From NCBI GenBank assembly GCA_963585895.1, contig OY757916.1:19253027-19317026 (forward strand): DNA of 64,000 bases, read 5' to 3'. How positions within the stretch are numbered: position 1 is the first letter of the stretch; each line of letters starts with the position of its first letter. The DNA is from Sepioteuthis lessoniana (Eukaryota > Mollusca > Cephalopoda > Myopsida > Loliginidae). The translations under genes and the position numbers were made by a program. A model generated the notes under the pieces. It was not told where the DNA came from and did no database searches. It worked only from the letters and a program-made list of their open reading frames with translations. Below, in pieces: positions 19,282 to 30,724 of this stretch.

Positions 19282-21580
19282 TAAACTCTGCATTATTTGG
19301 TTTATCGTAGAATTTTTTTAATCTCGCAGAAATATTTGTTTTGAGGCTATTCAAAATGGCGGTAAATCGGTGTGTCCCAGGATTCAACAGAATTGGGTCA
19401 CCAATTTTTAAAGTGCAAACCATGTGAAATTTGCAGATTATATGATGTATACAAAGAAGTATATTTTAGTTTTAAAAATGTTTACTTATGGGCTAAACGT
19501 GCGTTTGCCACTGCGAAACTGTGTCGAAACGTTTGTTTATGGAGCAGAAACACATTGACTCTCCGGTAAAGAAGTTTCGGACGCGACTGTCAGAAAAGAG
19601 GGCCATGCTGACTGTCTGCTGGAACATGAAAGAACCCACCACATCTGATTTCCTTGAAAAAAGGTGCAATTGTAAATAGTGCTTCCAATTACCAGCTTCT
19701 GAGGCAATAATTCATTTATTGAATTACCCTCGGATATAAAACGTAAGTTTATGACTGGAACATCCCATTCAGATTGCTGGCCATGATTTTTAAAATCACA
19801 GTAACTGTCGACTAAGTAGTTTAAAATTAAACCATCATAAAGATTGTGATTTAAAGAAATTACAAAGAGAAGAGGGGATAAAATTTGCAATATGAAAAGA
19901 TTAAAAGGGGTAAAATAAAATTTGCAATATAAAGAAAAAGTTTAAGGGAGAATAAAATTTGATATGAAGTGAGTGACACTAAAGCCAATTTTAGTATTTA
20001 ACTGGATAATGTTTTTAGGGGGCTTTGGTGTGCCATTAACGGTAATTCAAACATTAAGTTTAGAGAGTAAGTTCCGAGGCTTTCTAGTTCGGATATTGGT
20101 TCGAAAAATTCACAGGCAATAAAGTTTTTAAAAGGGAATTTTATAAAAAGAAACGAGAAAGAATGGGATAGAAAAGATAAAGTGTTGCAAACTTTTAGTT
20201 CAATTTGAGGGAAACTTATCTGAGAGACTTTCCGGGAAACAAAGTTCTTTGAATTTGAGTCTTTTTCTTTTCTTTTTTTGTTTTATCGAAAAGTTTCAAA
20301 GTTCATTAAATTTCGAGTTTTCTTTAAGGTTCTTTTCCGCATAATCCTCGGTTGAATTTTCTTTCAGTTGAATTTTCTTGGTAGAACTTCAGTAGTCGAC
20401 TTTCATTTATTTCTATTTCTTAGGAAGCTTCATTTAAGAACCGAGTGACAAAACCAATCTGCTGGTTTAAATTTTTCGTGCTTTTACAGTTCGGTCCCCG
20501 AAATCGTACTGAGAGTTCAATTAGTAGTTCTTGACAAAAAGGAGCAAGTCACTTTTTGGTGCCACACTGTCTGGGATTACTTCTCTCTTCTCGACTCCGG
20601 CCAAATCAAGTGCCGCACGTGGTCAACTTGATTTTTTTTTTCTTAGAAAAAAACTTTTATAGATTTCATCTTTTTAACAATAACGAATTGGTGACCACGC
20701 AATATAGAGAAAGTTCTTTTTATGGCTTAAAAAAAGGTATGTTCTCGATGTTTATAAAATACTGTTTTAATCGATATTTATGGCTATAACTTCCCAACTG
20801 GGAATAAAAATCAATAAAGCTGTAACAGTCTTGAAAAAGCATTTCTTAGCTTTTTAAACTATTACTCGTTTGTGTTTACGAACAAGTCACGCTGAAAAAC
20901 TGTTTCCCGTCAGACCGCCAAAGTTCAACAGCGATGAGCTTGTTAAGTGCTTAAATGGATGACTACTTAGTCACAATAGCCATTGTAAGCAACGAAAGAT
21001 CAGTATGTCTTATATAAGCTAAGCTTAGTATACAAAAACAACCATATGAATGGACACATGATGAGAAGGCGGTTTCCTCTCAGTTTCAAAAAATAAATAA
21101 ACACCGAATATAAATACGAAGCCCATTCAATAAATAAGCAGAATTTTGACAAAGGAGTTGGTAATAGGAAACACTATTTACAGTTGCCTCTCTTCATAGA
21201 AATAAATGCTGATGTTCCTTTCGTGTCCCAGAAGACTGCCAGTATGACCTTCTTTACTAACTGCTGCGCTCAGAACATTTTCTTTACCGGAGAGTCTGTG
21301 TATTTCTACTCCATGGACCGTCTTTTCGACTCGGAAATTGAAAGTCATTTGTAATTATTTTTTTGAGTAAAATATGCTTCTCACGCGTATACATCACACA
21401 TTCTTCTGTAAATTTCATATTTCACTTTTCAGTAAATTTCACTTCTCAGCAACCAGAAATTTGAAGACAGACCTCTATTCAAGTCTGTTTGATTTGTCAT
21501 TATCTTGAATGGCCTCAAAACAAATATTCTGCGAGATTAAAATTTCTACTATAGACCAATTTCAAACGATGCAGAGTTTG
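19282..21580. mobile_element. Large inverted repeat of mariner-like halves
   Basis: The left arm (19282-19725) matches the right arm (21124-21580) read in reverse: AAACTCTGCAT, TTAATCTCGCAGAA, ATATTTGTTTTGAGGC, CTCTCCGGTAAAGAA and GTAAATAGTG(C/T)TTCC all occur in the same order. Each arm encodes, pointing inward, a decayed segment such as KEGHADCLLEHER and, shifted, a VNSAS-like stretch. That resembles mariner transposase near the middle aspartate region. About 1.4 kb of unrelated sequence separates the arms. It could be one foldback element or two mariner relics in opposite orientation. Confidence 0.5.
19726..21123. other. Spacer between inverted arms, unassigned
   Basis: AT-rich with a short local duplication (AAATTTGCAATAT at 19882 and 19919). 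The forward frame 20556-20789 has no recognisable domain. Nothing supports a passenger gene. Confidence 0.5.
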
Positions 21581-21764
21581 AATTTATAGAAAAATGTATT
21601 TTGTATTTTTTTTTTTTTTTTCCAAAAAAGATTTCCTCTTATTTATCGAATGACAATCGTTAAAGAAATATAAGTTTGGAATAAAATAAGATCATACAAA
21701 AGATGGGTAGGTAATTTTACCTTAAAAACTTATCATCACCTTTTTACAATATGTAAATTTCTAA

Positions 21765-22190
21765 CCAAGTCGGCTGAGGCTGCAGAATACTCCGTCTGCT
21801 TCTCTGCAGAGGGATAAGACGCCTCCCAACGAGTGTTCTGGATATGACACTAAACAATCTGATGGTGAGGCTCCAGTAATGCTGGACCTTTGGGGAATGC
21901 GAAGTACCCCTTCATTGCCATTGCTCACAGGTCCACTCTGACCCGGAGTGGTAGCGCCAGATTGGGATCCTTGTTATATGTTAAATAGAACTGTCTGACA
22001 TTTAAACTGAGTACAGACAAATGACTTATGCTTAACTGAATTGTTAGAAATAAAATTGTTTAACCATTCAACTGTCTGTTTCTAATAGATATGTGTACAA
22101 ATCATATATCTAATATATACGTAAATACAGGATTTATCATCAAAAAACCAATAATGGTTGATATGCCATAAAACCAAATCAAACGCAAAT
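21765..22190 (+). mobile_element. Element C, short copy
   Basis: 5' domain from ACCAAGTCGGCTGAGGCTGC, few internal units, tail ATGGTTGATATGCCATAAAACC ending near 22180. Confidence 0.8.
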
Positions 22191-22269
22191 TTCTTTTTTC
22201 TTTTCACATTAAGCTTTGTTAATCATGATAATTGATTATTGATTATTGATAATATTGAATTCTTTTATA

Positions 22270-22600
22270 CCTTCATCTTCCTAACACAAGTTGCTTCTAG
22301 AATTAACTACCGGGGGAAGTTGTACACAGACTGTATCCCTTACTGCCGGTTAAGACACTCCTCCTCCAAAAAAAGGAGTGGGTGCTCTGGGTATAACCCT
22401 AAACTGTATTTAATGACGAGGTTCCAGTTCTGGAGTTCTAAGAAATGTGAAGTATCCCTTCTTGATATTACTCCCAGGTCGACTCTCATCCGGAGTGGTA
22501 GTACCTGTTAAGATCCCATCTATGTGTCTCATAGATCTGCAGGCAAATGATTTGTATGAGATAGAAATACTTGATATAATATAACCAGGTGTCAAAAACC
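22270..22600 (+). mobile_element. Element C, diverged copy
   Basis: Recognisable but decayed: GGTGCTCTGGGTATAACCCT, GACGAGGTTCCAGTTCTGGA, ATCCGGAGTGGTAGTACCTG. It ends in the GATAGAAATACTTGATATAA internal unit. Confidence 0.65.
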
Positions 22601-22639
22601 TTAAGAAACTGCATGAAAAATATAGATATAAAAGTACAA

Positions 22640-22973
22640 AGAACCAAGTTGGCTTGGGCTGTAGAATACACCGACTGCACCTCTACAGAGGGGTAAGACC
22701 CCCACCCACCCAACGAGTGTCCTGGATATGACATTAAACTATCAGATGGTAAGGCTCCAGCGTAAGATCTTTGGGTAATGTGGAGTACCACTTTATTGCC
22801 ATCATTCCCTTGTCCACTATGACCCGAAGTGGTAGCACCTGATAGGGTCCTATTTATGGAGCAAATAGAACAAATTGTCTACAAACAAACGACTGATGTT
22901 AAATTTTGACTGTTATTTAACTGTGTGCACAAAAGAGATCAGGCAATTTTATCTACAAAATGTGTTTACAAAT

Positions 22974-23004
<31 letters not shown>

Positions 23005-23350
23005 AAATCGTATATATACATATTTACAAATCATGAGCTCTCTGGTAGCCGGTAGGGTAGGAAAAAATGTAAACAAAGGCTGCTGCTGTTTGCTAAATAT
23101 AAAATACCTAAAAATTCCCTTAGCCAACGTAGTCCGCTTGTAGCCGTGTGGTCTGAAGCCTTAGTCTATCGTAAAGTTGGACGGGTTTCGATTCCGGCTT
23201 CGAGCGTCCTGCGTGTCTAGCCACACTGAAGAGTTCTGATAGAACGAAACAGTCTGTCTGTGGATGACTATATATATATATACGTTTAAAGAGGATTTAG
23301 CTTTGAATAACCTACAATGATTGATATGCAATAAAATCCAACCAAACCAA
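22640..23350 (+). mobile_element. Element C interrupted by SINE-F
   Basis: 5' domain 22645-22870, internal units, (TA)n at about 22977-23000, SINE-F at 23079-23281, then the tail TTTAGCTTTGAATAACCTAC ending at about 23350 with CCAAACCAAACC. The two element C parts agree with the uninterrupted copy at 38413-39291. Confidence 0.75.
23079..23281 (+). mobile_element. SINE-F, copy 2
   Basis: Second copy of the 4608-4795 repeat, with GTAGCCGTGTGGTCTGAAGC (A-box-like) and GACGGGTTTCGATTCCGGC (B box), ending in (TA)n. The shared leader TGCTGCTGTTT shows that homology begins upstream of the tRNA-like part. Confidence 0.7.
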
Positions 23351-23369
23351 ACCAATAGTACAAGGTGTG

Positions 23370-23450
23370 CAATTCCCCAACCTCTATGCATGAAATAACC
23401 TCAGACGAGTTGACATGCTGTTAAAATCAATCACTCAATCAAGTTAGTAT
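23370..23450 (+). mobile_element. Tail E fragment
   Basis: CAATTCCCCAACCTCTATGC, AGACGAGTTGACATGCTG, then TTAAAATCAATCACTCAATC. Same tail as at 1345 and 1925. Confidence 0.5.
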
Positions 23451-23617
23451 TGTGGCTGGTACGTAATGCCAGGCTTCTGCGACAGAAGGGAACGTAGACT
23501 GGAATCTACCCGGAAGCTTATTCTTTATTCTGATGTGCGTTGTTTCCCTATCATAGAAGTGACAACTCGAGTGAATCGCAATAATAAGATGAAAGATAAC
23601 ACTAATCAAAATGATTT

Positions 23618-23747
23618 ATCGTCATCAAGTCGTGCCAACAGCAAAGACTCCTCCTCTCTCTCTCCCCCCCCCCGCCGCGTCCCAATCAGCCATCTATCTT
23701 GGCAGGTCTTCTACACTGCATCCAATACACGCACAGAATTGGTGTAT
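23618..23747 (-). pseudogene. LINE-1 3' end scrap
   Basis: GTCATCAAGTCGTGCCAACA, a CT/C-rich insertion, then CAGGTCTTCTACACTGCATC and ACACGCACAGAATTGGTG on the + strand, matching the LINE-1 extreme 3' end in reverse. Confidence 0.6.
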
Positions 23748-23750
23748 ATC

Positions 23751-24003
23751 TTTACCAACCCCTCTGCACGGGTAGGATGTGACATAAGGTAAATATTTTA
23801 AGCGAACTCTCCATTGTCCTATACCGGTTGCCATACTAAGGTCAAAGAGCTTAATCTGACCGACTATTTATCCATTGCTGAAAAGAGAATAGTTAGATTC
23901 ATATTTTCCCAAGGGTATGTTATATGTGATACAAACAGCTATGTTCAGGATTTGAACTCGAGACGCCGTGTTTAGTATACTAGGTTATCGTATCTTTTCT
24001 GGA
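23751..24003 (-). mobile_element. SINE-A, reverse copy
   Basis: TTTACCAACCCCTCTGCACG tail, then CCCAAGGGTAT central block, and a decayed head ending GGTTATCGTATC on the + strand. It follows the LINE-1 scrap directly. Confidence 0.7.
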
Positions 24004-24054
24004 AGTTGTTGAACTGGTTCATGACTATTTGTTTATTGCTTAGAGCATTTACTA

Positions 24055-24450
24055 TTTTTTAAAAAGCCTTGTGCCACATTCTAGCTAGGTGGGAAGCCAG
24101 ACAAATAACAAGTTCTCCGAGTCCTGACCGTGTGTCTGGGTACGCGGTCCGGCCCGTCGTTATTGACAGTTGGTGAAGGCCGCCCGACACGTATGCTAGA
24201 GAAGCCTAGCATTCGTGTCGTGTGGCAAAGACGACAACTCACATGGCCTTAGGGGGCCATCCCTTTAGGCTTTCACCTGCTTCGGCAGGGTTAGGTTTAT
24301 TCTCTGGCATCATAGGCGCCTCTTTTTAGAGGAATGTCGCCGAGACCAAGGTATGTTTGCGCCCGCTGCGCATTTCAGCTTCGACTGGTGCCCGGCTCCC
24401 ATAATAAAATGGCTCTATGCCATCCTCTTACTTGTTTGGGAGCTAGACAA
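24055..24450 (+). mobile_element. SINE-G (alpha), with a preceding tail fragment
   Basis: A short SINE-G tail (GCCTTGTGCCACATTCTAGC, ending GACAAATA at about 24108) is followed by a full copy, from about 24113 to GAGCTAGACAAATACC near 24450. The body has GGGTTAGGTTTATTCTCTGG and CTTTTTAGAGGAATGTCGCC as in 14052-14378. Locally GC-rich. Confidence 0.7.
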
Positions 24451-24612
24451 ATACCGAGACATACGGAAAACATTACGTGAATAGTCTATGTAAAACCATT
24501 TCTTAGCACCCAACTGCGAACTACAAACTTGTATGTACTAGTATATCAAAACATTCTAGGTATCCATTTCCAACTACGAGAATCATAACACCACAGGTAC
24601 GGAGTTGATGTA

Positions 24613-24859
24613 CAGGGTATCTCAAAATAGATGCAACCCATTAATATGATAATGATTTATGACTGAGACAAGCGCAATGGCGGTCATTTGGAACCCGTCC
24701 TGTAAAAAATGCATCCTTTGAGCTGGAGACATCAAATCAATGTTGTTGTTTTTTTAATTGTTATTATATCAGCTTCCTGGACATGCAATCTTTTTTTGAG
24801 TTTTTTGTCTCAGTAATAAATCATTATCATATTAAAAGGTTGCATTTATTTTGAAACTG
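24613..24859. mobile_element. MITE with about 55-bp terminal inverted repeats
   Basis: Left end CAGGGTATCTCAAAATAGAT, then GCAACC, TTAATATGATAATGATTTAT, GACTGAGACAA. The right end read in reverse gives CAGTTTCAAAATAAATGCAA, TTAATATGATAATGATTTAT, TACTGAGACAA. TA precedes the left end. 247 bp, no coding capacity; probably a Tc1/mariner-derived non-autonomous element. Confidence 0.75.
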
Positions 24860-25055
24860 TTTTAAATGATTTTGTCTCCAAATAAGTGGTGACGCAAAAT
24901 ATTTGTCTCTCTTATCCAATGCGTTGTGATCGAGGATTAATAATCATTATAGTATACTATTTTAAAATCTGAAACAAAAAGAACGCAACATTATTAGTTG
25001 TAGAGTGATTAGAAGTCACATGGGCCCCATGTATATTGAGACACCTAATATGTAA
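24860..25055. other. Unassigned sequence
   Basis: No gene or repeat recognised between the MITE and the LINE-1 fossil. Confidence 0.5.
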
Positions 25056-27330
25056 GACTCTGCTGCTCGGCCAGTTCTGGTGTGTCTATGTGTAGGAGTC
25101 CACTGGAGAACATCCCTTGTTAGTTTGTCCCTGGTTCTCCAGCAGAGCCATGCATTTCTTGTTCATCTTACTTGAATTATTTGTGGGATTGGAGGCAAGT
25201 GGCCAAATAACTGCTATTTTGGGGTGCTACTTAAGGGATTTGTTCAGAACAGCATGTAGAACCCTTGTTTAGTTCCCATCAAACTATTTCTCTAGTTGTT
25301 TCGTAAGAGTTTAGGCGGTGCAACCATAGAGTAGTATTCATACGGATACAGCTTGGAAGAAATCCCATTTCATCTTATTGGAAAGATCAGATTTCAATAT
25401 GATCGATAACCTGTCATTAGCAGTTCATGTCTTTCCTATGCGTATGGTGAGATCACTTTCTGTTAATGAGATATTGCTACCGAGGTTTGCTATTGATTTA
25501 CTAATTTCGGAGGCTTCCTATTTAATGTAGACGAGGCACAACTTTGTTTAAAACACATGAATTCTGTTTCGTCTGTGTTCATGTAGAGACCAATGCCCGT
25601 TGCTGCTTTTTTCCAGACTGTGCAGAAGAGATTCAGGTTGTACGGGTGTATTTGTGTGAAGCGCTTGATCATCTACGTTGTATGCATACATGATAATCTC
25701 AGCGTGATATCGTCGACTTCATTTTTTTTTTAATGTGAGATCATTTTCTTTCACAAGAACTCTTGACAGCCGTAGTATGTAATCAAGGCAGATTTATAAA
25801 CGTCTATGCTCTCAATTAAAACACCAGTGACAATGCTAAAGAATTTTGTTTCACTCTCAAGTAAACAATCTACGGCTTTCGAGTTTTTGTAAACCATCAG
25901 AATGATGGTAACAGTATCTTTGGAGTGACCATATGCTTGTAGCATTTGCTTCATCTTTCTTCTGTGTATGAAATCAAATACATTGGAGAAATCTACAAAC
26001 AAAACGTGTTGCCTCGAGATTTTTTGCACGTATTTCTTCGATGATTCGACGGATAGTCAGAATCAGAGAAGTAGTGAATCGATTCCTCCAAGAAACGTTC
26101 TGATTTTTCCTAAGAATGTTCTCAACTTCAGGTCGTATTCGACGGTGAATCAGGGCATTATAAACCTCAGCTGATATAGCAATAAGAGTTATGCCTCTGT
26201 CGTTGTCAGTGATTCTACCATTCTCCTCCACTTATTATGTTTAATTTATACTCGGCGTTGCATAATCGAAGAAGTATGTTATTAAATTCCTTTGTCTTCC
26301 ATATTTCAGGAAGTATTTTCTCGAAATCTGCAGCTTTTCAACGTTTGATTTTTATTTATTTTATTTTTTAGAACTGCGTCAAGTTCTTCCTTCGTTAACA
26401 GTCTATGTTTGATGCCGAGTGAACCATGAATAATTTCATCGTCTTTCTTCTTGGTTGGCAGCTCTTAAATTTTCTCTCGAAGTACTTTTCCATCCGCTGC
26501 CTTCATCTACTGCCTATCATGCTAATCGTGGTTGTGCCTGTTCTACAGAATTTCTTTTTATTGATTTACCCTTGATTGTATTCTAGTTGTTCTTTTTGGT
26601 ATGATTTAGTTCTTTTTGTGCTTTCTTAAGATTCAGTATATTGGCTTTTATTGTGTTTCTTATATTAATCATGTTATTTCGTTTTTCCTTAACTGCCATT
26701 GACTCCCAGACAACTTTATACTTGGCTCTTGGTTTGGTTGGTATTGTGACGGCAAATTACTAAAATCCCAAAACGGAACTTTATTTTTCGCACGTGTGAA
26801 GACGGGGCAGACTGGCACTTGATCCCTTGTAGAATAAGTCCTCGTTCAGAGTCCTTTCTCGGGCATGTAGGAACTGGCATATTATGTGGGGGTTAATTTA
26901 TGGCTAGACTGACCGCCGTTGGCAAAGGGTTTATAAAATTTCACACTATGCACACACCCACCAAGGCTACTAGTTCTTCCTCCCCTAGAACAATGGAAGA
27001 TATGGACCTCTAGGTTTAGAAGTAATAATATTAATTATAGTAGTCGACAACTCCGGTTTCCCGTGTGATATTTTTAAAGGAATTCAAATAGGACAAATTA
27101 AGCGAGGATAAGACGTATAGAAGCTGAAATAGAAACATGAAATAACAACTGGGTAGTGGATGACACAAATGAATAACTTCAACACGTGGGAATATGAAAA
27201 TATGTCAATCTTTTTACTACACACGCTGATACACAAATTCAACGCGTCGGCTATATTATTAACGGATAGTACTCAAACATAAATGTCTTTCTTCTTTTCT
27301 TTTCTTTTCTTTCTTCTTTAGTCTTTCTTC

Positions 27331-27373
<43 letters not shown>

Positions 27374-28013
27374 ATATAATTGGGTATAGGGAGAAACAGT
27401 CTCAAAGTTTACTTATCTTATTCCGATGGATTCCTGTGGAGAATATTTCCTCTTTTACGGGCTAACAGACTTTATGTTCTTTTTAGTCCAGGCTTGAAGG
27501 TATGGCTCCTTCTTGTCCAAGATACTTTTCGTCTTCCTTTACCCGGAGTCTTGGCTTTAGATTCGTTCGCCACGACCTGTTTCCAAAGAACTGATTTTCT
27601 TCTTCCCTACTTCTGCTGACGGAAGGAGCTCTCACTTCCGCCTTAGGGTTCTAGCCAATCATTTTGGCTTCTATCTTCTTCCTTCCCCCTGGTCAGGCGA
27701 TTCGTTAGGGCTACTATATGTCACCCGAGTCAGGTTACCAAGTACAGATAGCTTGACCCACATTTTCTCCGACAGGCCATGTTACTACCCTGTCTTAACG
27801 GTCATTCTTTGACGGCTTGCCAATTCAAACACGGGGTATAGTAGAAATTCCTTATTTCTCCTCTCTCAGGGGGACACCACGTGACAGTATGCACTCGACT
27901 GCTGCTTCTATATGGGCGGTAACAAAGTGTTCATATTCGTCGTTTGGAATATGTCTTTCAGATGATGTCTCCTGCTGAGTATCTAACTTATTTTTCACAG
28001 TTACTGTATATTG
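25056..28013 (-). pseudogene. Long LINE-1 ORF2 fossil, split by an LTR
   Basis: Reading the reverse strand from 28013 to 25056: NKLDTQQETSSERHIPNDEY, [LTR], IPTKPRAKYKVVWESMAVKE, then STSRENLRAANQEE, the reverse transcriptase segments ITDNDRGITLIAISAEVYNA, RRIRPEVENILRKNQN, LFVDFSNVFDFIHRRKM, and TGIGLYMNTDETEFMCFKQ, and finally the YGCTA..LTKQL-like and GRASR-like tail in broken frames. The order is that of a non-LTR reverse transcriptase (fingers to thumb and C-terminal tail). The YADD box is lost, and many stops and frameshifts are present. The endonuclease domain is not seen. The product would have reverse-transcribed its own RNA at a nick; this copy is dead. Confidence 0.75.
26745..27924 (-). 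mobile_element. 1.2-kb LTR nested in LINE-1
   Basis: Read in reverse it starts TGTTACCGCCC and ends GCCGTCACA. An AATAAAGTTCC polyadenylation-type signal lies near 26785 and TTTTATAAAC near 26930. Removing it brings LINE-1 codons (..NDEYEHF and IPTKPRAK..) together, with about a dozen host codons lost. No target duplication is visible, so insertion with deletion, or later erosion, is likely. It contains an (AG)n tract at 27335-27371. Compare 61514-62732. Confidence 0.6.
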
Positions 28014-28300
28014 ATTGCGCATATCACTAATTGGTCAATTGGGTAGAGTGTTCGCATATGGTCCTGGAGACTTGGGTTCAATCTCAGGTCGCATCATACC
28101 AAAGACTTTAAAAATGGCACTTGATATCTCCTTACTTAACACTCAGCAATATAAGGTATGTATCAAAGGTAAAGTGAAGCAATCCAGGGAAAGGAGTAGC
28201 GCCCTCCCCTACACCTTGGTTAAGTAGCTATTGAAAAGAGGGCCTTCTGGCCGCCCTTGACTATCGTCACCAACTTTACTTACCAAGGGCATCGTGGTAA
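28010..28300 (+). mobile_element. SINE-D, forward copy
   Basis: Head AATTGGTCAATTGGGTAGAG (A box) and ACTTGGGTTCAATCTCAGGT (B box), then AAATGGCACTTGATATC, CAATCCAGGGAAAGGAGTAG, and the end ACCAACTTTACTTAC. The only clearly forward SINE-D in the window. Confidence 0.8.
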
Positions 28301-28482
28301 TTTATCTGCCTGTATCTTGTTTCTGTATATATTCAAGCGAATCTTTGCTGAGACGATTCTTTAATAAAAAGACGCTCCTTCAAAAAAGAAGTATGACTCA
28401 CAGTTCAACGAACTGTTTATCCACTTCTTTATAAATATTTGATCTAGCAATGTTTTTGAGTTCTTTGGGTATGCGTAAGTCA

Positions 28483-29015
28483 ATCATCATCATCATCATC
28501 ATGTCGTGCAGCTAGCACGGATATCCCTGACCTTCTCTCGCCACTTTTCCCTATCGTTCATCGCCTCCGGCAGGTCTTCTGGACTACATCCTGTATCCTC
28601 ACATAGTTGCTGAATGTATGTTCGTGCTGGTTGTCCTGCTTTTGCTCGGCCATATGTGGGGGTCCATAAGAGTACATCACTTATGAGTTCGTCCCTGCTT
28701 CTCCGGCAGTGTCCTGCATGTCTGGTTCGTCTAACTTGAATAGTTTTCGTGATAGGAGGCAGGTGGCCGTACAGTTGGTGTCTTGTGGGGTGTTGCCACC
28801 AGGACTTGTCCAAGATTGCTCGAAGCACTCTTGTGTAATTGCCGTCTAACTTCTTCTCCAGCCGTTTTGTTAGAGTCCATGTAGTGCATCCATATAGAGT
28901 ATCGATGCGACCGCTGCCTGGAAAAAACTGCGTTTCATTTTATCGGTTAGGTCTGATTTCCATATAATCGATAGCCTATTGATAGCTGTCCATGCCTTCG
29001 TTAACCTCGTGTCGA
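28483..29015 (-). pseudogene. LINE-1, 5'-truncated copy
   Basis: The reverse frame 28828-28499 gives MLRAILDKSWWQH, HQLYGHLPPITKTIQVRRTR, HAGHCRRSRDELISDVLLWT, PTYGRAKAGQPARTYIQQLC, DTGCSPEDLPEAMNDREKW. Upstream, to about 29015, WKSDLTDKMKRSFFQA is readable. It ends in an (ATG)n run (28484-28503 on the + as ATC repeats). This is one of the younger copies: its last 109 codons are open. No reverse transcriptase core. Confidence 0.85.
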
Positions 29016-29019
29016 TTTG

Positions 29020-29456
29020 CCCTTTTTTTCTGAAACTTAGTGTTTAGGCATACAAGTTTGTTCTCGAGAGATAACTCTGCTAGATATTCTCCATTTCTGT
29101 TTGGAGAATGGGAGAATTTATTATTTTCGCATTTGCCTACGTGATCATTCATATTTCCACCGATGAAGTGAACGTTGTGTTTAGGAATGAGTCGGACTAA
29201 GGAAGATAGTTCATATATGAAGGGATGACATCCGTTTCATCATTAACATAAACGGTAATGTAGTATTAGACAATTGTTACACAGAGTTTGCACTTAAATA
29301 TAGCACACATCATTTTCTTTGGGATTTTCTCTTTGATATTCCGTAGTTTTAATATGCGTGGACTGAGAACTTTTCTTTTACACCAATGGCAACATTGACG
29401 GTGGTTTTCCATCTAGATACCGACATATTCACACATTATCAGATAAAGCGACGAAA
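29020..29456. other. Unassigned sequence
   Basis: No gene or repeat recognised. Confidence 0.5.
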
Positions 29457-30155
29457 ATGAAAATGATTCATATTTATCTGTTATCTATTTATTTATCTGT
29501 TATCTATTTATCTAAATATCTGTTACCTATGCAAATATCTGTTATCTATTATTTTATCTCTTTATTTATCTTTTATCTATTTAAATATCTGTTATCTATT
29601 TATTCATCAGTTATATATTTATCTAATTATCTGTTATCTATTAAATATCTGTTATCTATTTATTTATCTATTTAAATATCTGTTATCTATTAATTTATCT
29701 CTTTATTTATTTGTTATCTATTCAAATATCTGTTATTTATTAATTAATCTCTTTATTTATCTGTTATCTATACAAATATCTGTTATCTATTTATTTATCT
29801 CTTTATTTAACTGTTATCTATTCAGATATCTGTTATCTATTAATTTATCTCTTTATTTATCTTTTATCTATAAAAATATCTGTTATCGATTTATTTATCT
29901 CTTTATTTATCTGTTATCTATTTATTTATCTGTTATCTATTTATTTATCTGTTATCTATTTATCTAAATATCTGTTATCTATTCAAATATCTGTTATCTA
30001 TTAATTTATCTCTTTATTCATCTGTTATCTATTCAAATATCTGTTATCTATTTATTTATCTGTTATCTATTTATTTATCTGTTATCTATTTATTTATCTG
30101 TTATCTATTTATCTAAATATCTGTTATCTGTTCAAATATCTGTTATCTCTTTGTT
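29457..30155. repeat. TATC-type satellite, left part
   Basis: Variants of TGTTATCTATTTATTTATC (about 19 bp) interspersed with TCTAAATATC and TTCAAATATC forms. Long Tyr/Leu/Ile-rich forward frames are translations of the array and not proteins. It continues at about 30725 after the intervening segment. Confidence 0.95.
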
Positions 30156-30690
30156 ATGTTTTGACCTTTTGACCCGGCCAAAAATGTCATTCAAGGTGGT
30201 GCACCGGAAGGAAGTGACACATCCCGGTCGCTGGAAATCGGAAGAGGTTGCGCAGGCGTTGAGGCGTGTCTATATTACTGCGTGGGAGTTTGAAGGTGAT
30301 ATAAGGCCGACGAATTGAGGACAGTGGGAGATAGGCGAGAAGGAGGGCAAGCAGTACAGTGGAAGACGGAGGTAGACGCGTGTAGTAGGGAAAGCCAGCA
30401 CACAGAAGAGTTTACTCCAGGGTCCGGTTGAGCAGCCATGAAGAACGAGAAAGACACAACGCTGACGGCCATAACTTTGGGGTCAAAATATTTCAGTAAT
30501 GTTCGGTCTCCAGCTCTCTCTCACACGCAAACCTGGAACCACCCTTTCGAAACTTACAAATAAAGATGTGAGGTAAAATATGTTATAAAGAAGTCTTCCC
30601 GCGTCTTCCTTGCGTGCGTCGTTTGTTCTTGCGAATTTATCATCGGGCGTCTTAATTATTATTGCATCGGTATGTATCCAGCATATATAT
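30156..30690 (+). mobile_element. LTR-like segment inside the TATC satellite
   Basis: GC-rich and unlike the array around it: TTTTGACCCGGCC, GGTGCACCGGAAGGAAGTGA, GAACGAGAAAGACACAAC, GTTCGGTCTCCAGCTC, then AATAAAGATGTGAGG and TATAAAGAAGTCTTC. These landmarks recur in the same order at 35470-35990 in reverse, so it is a dispersed family. The layout (promoter-like start, polyadenylation signal about 130 bp from the end) fits a solo LTR. Exact ends and target duplication not established. Short reverse frames inside are not genes. Confidence 0.5.
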
Positions 30691-30724
30691 GTATATTTCT
30701 GCATGAATCAGCAGATGACTATAT

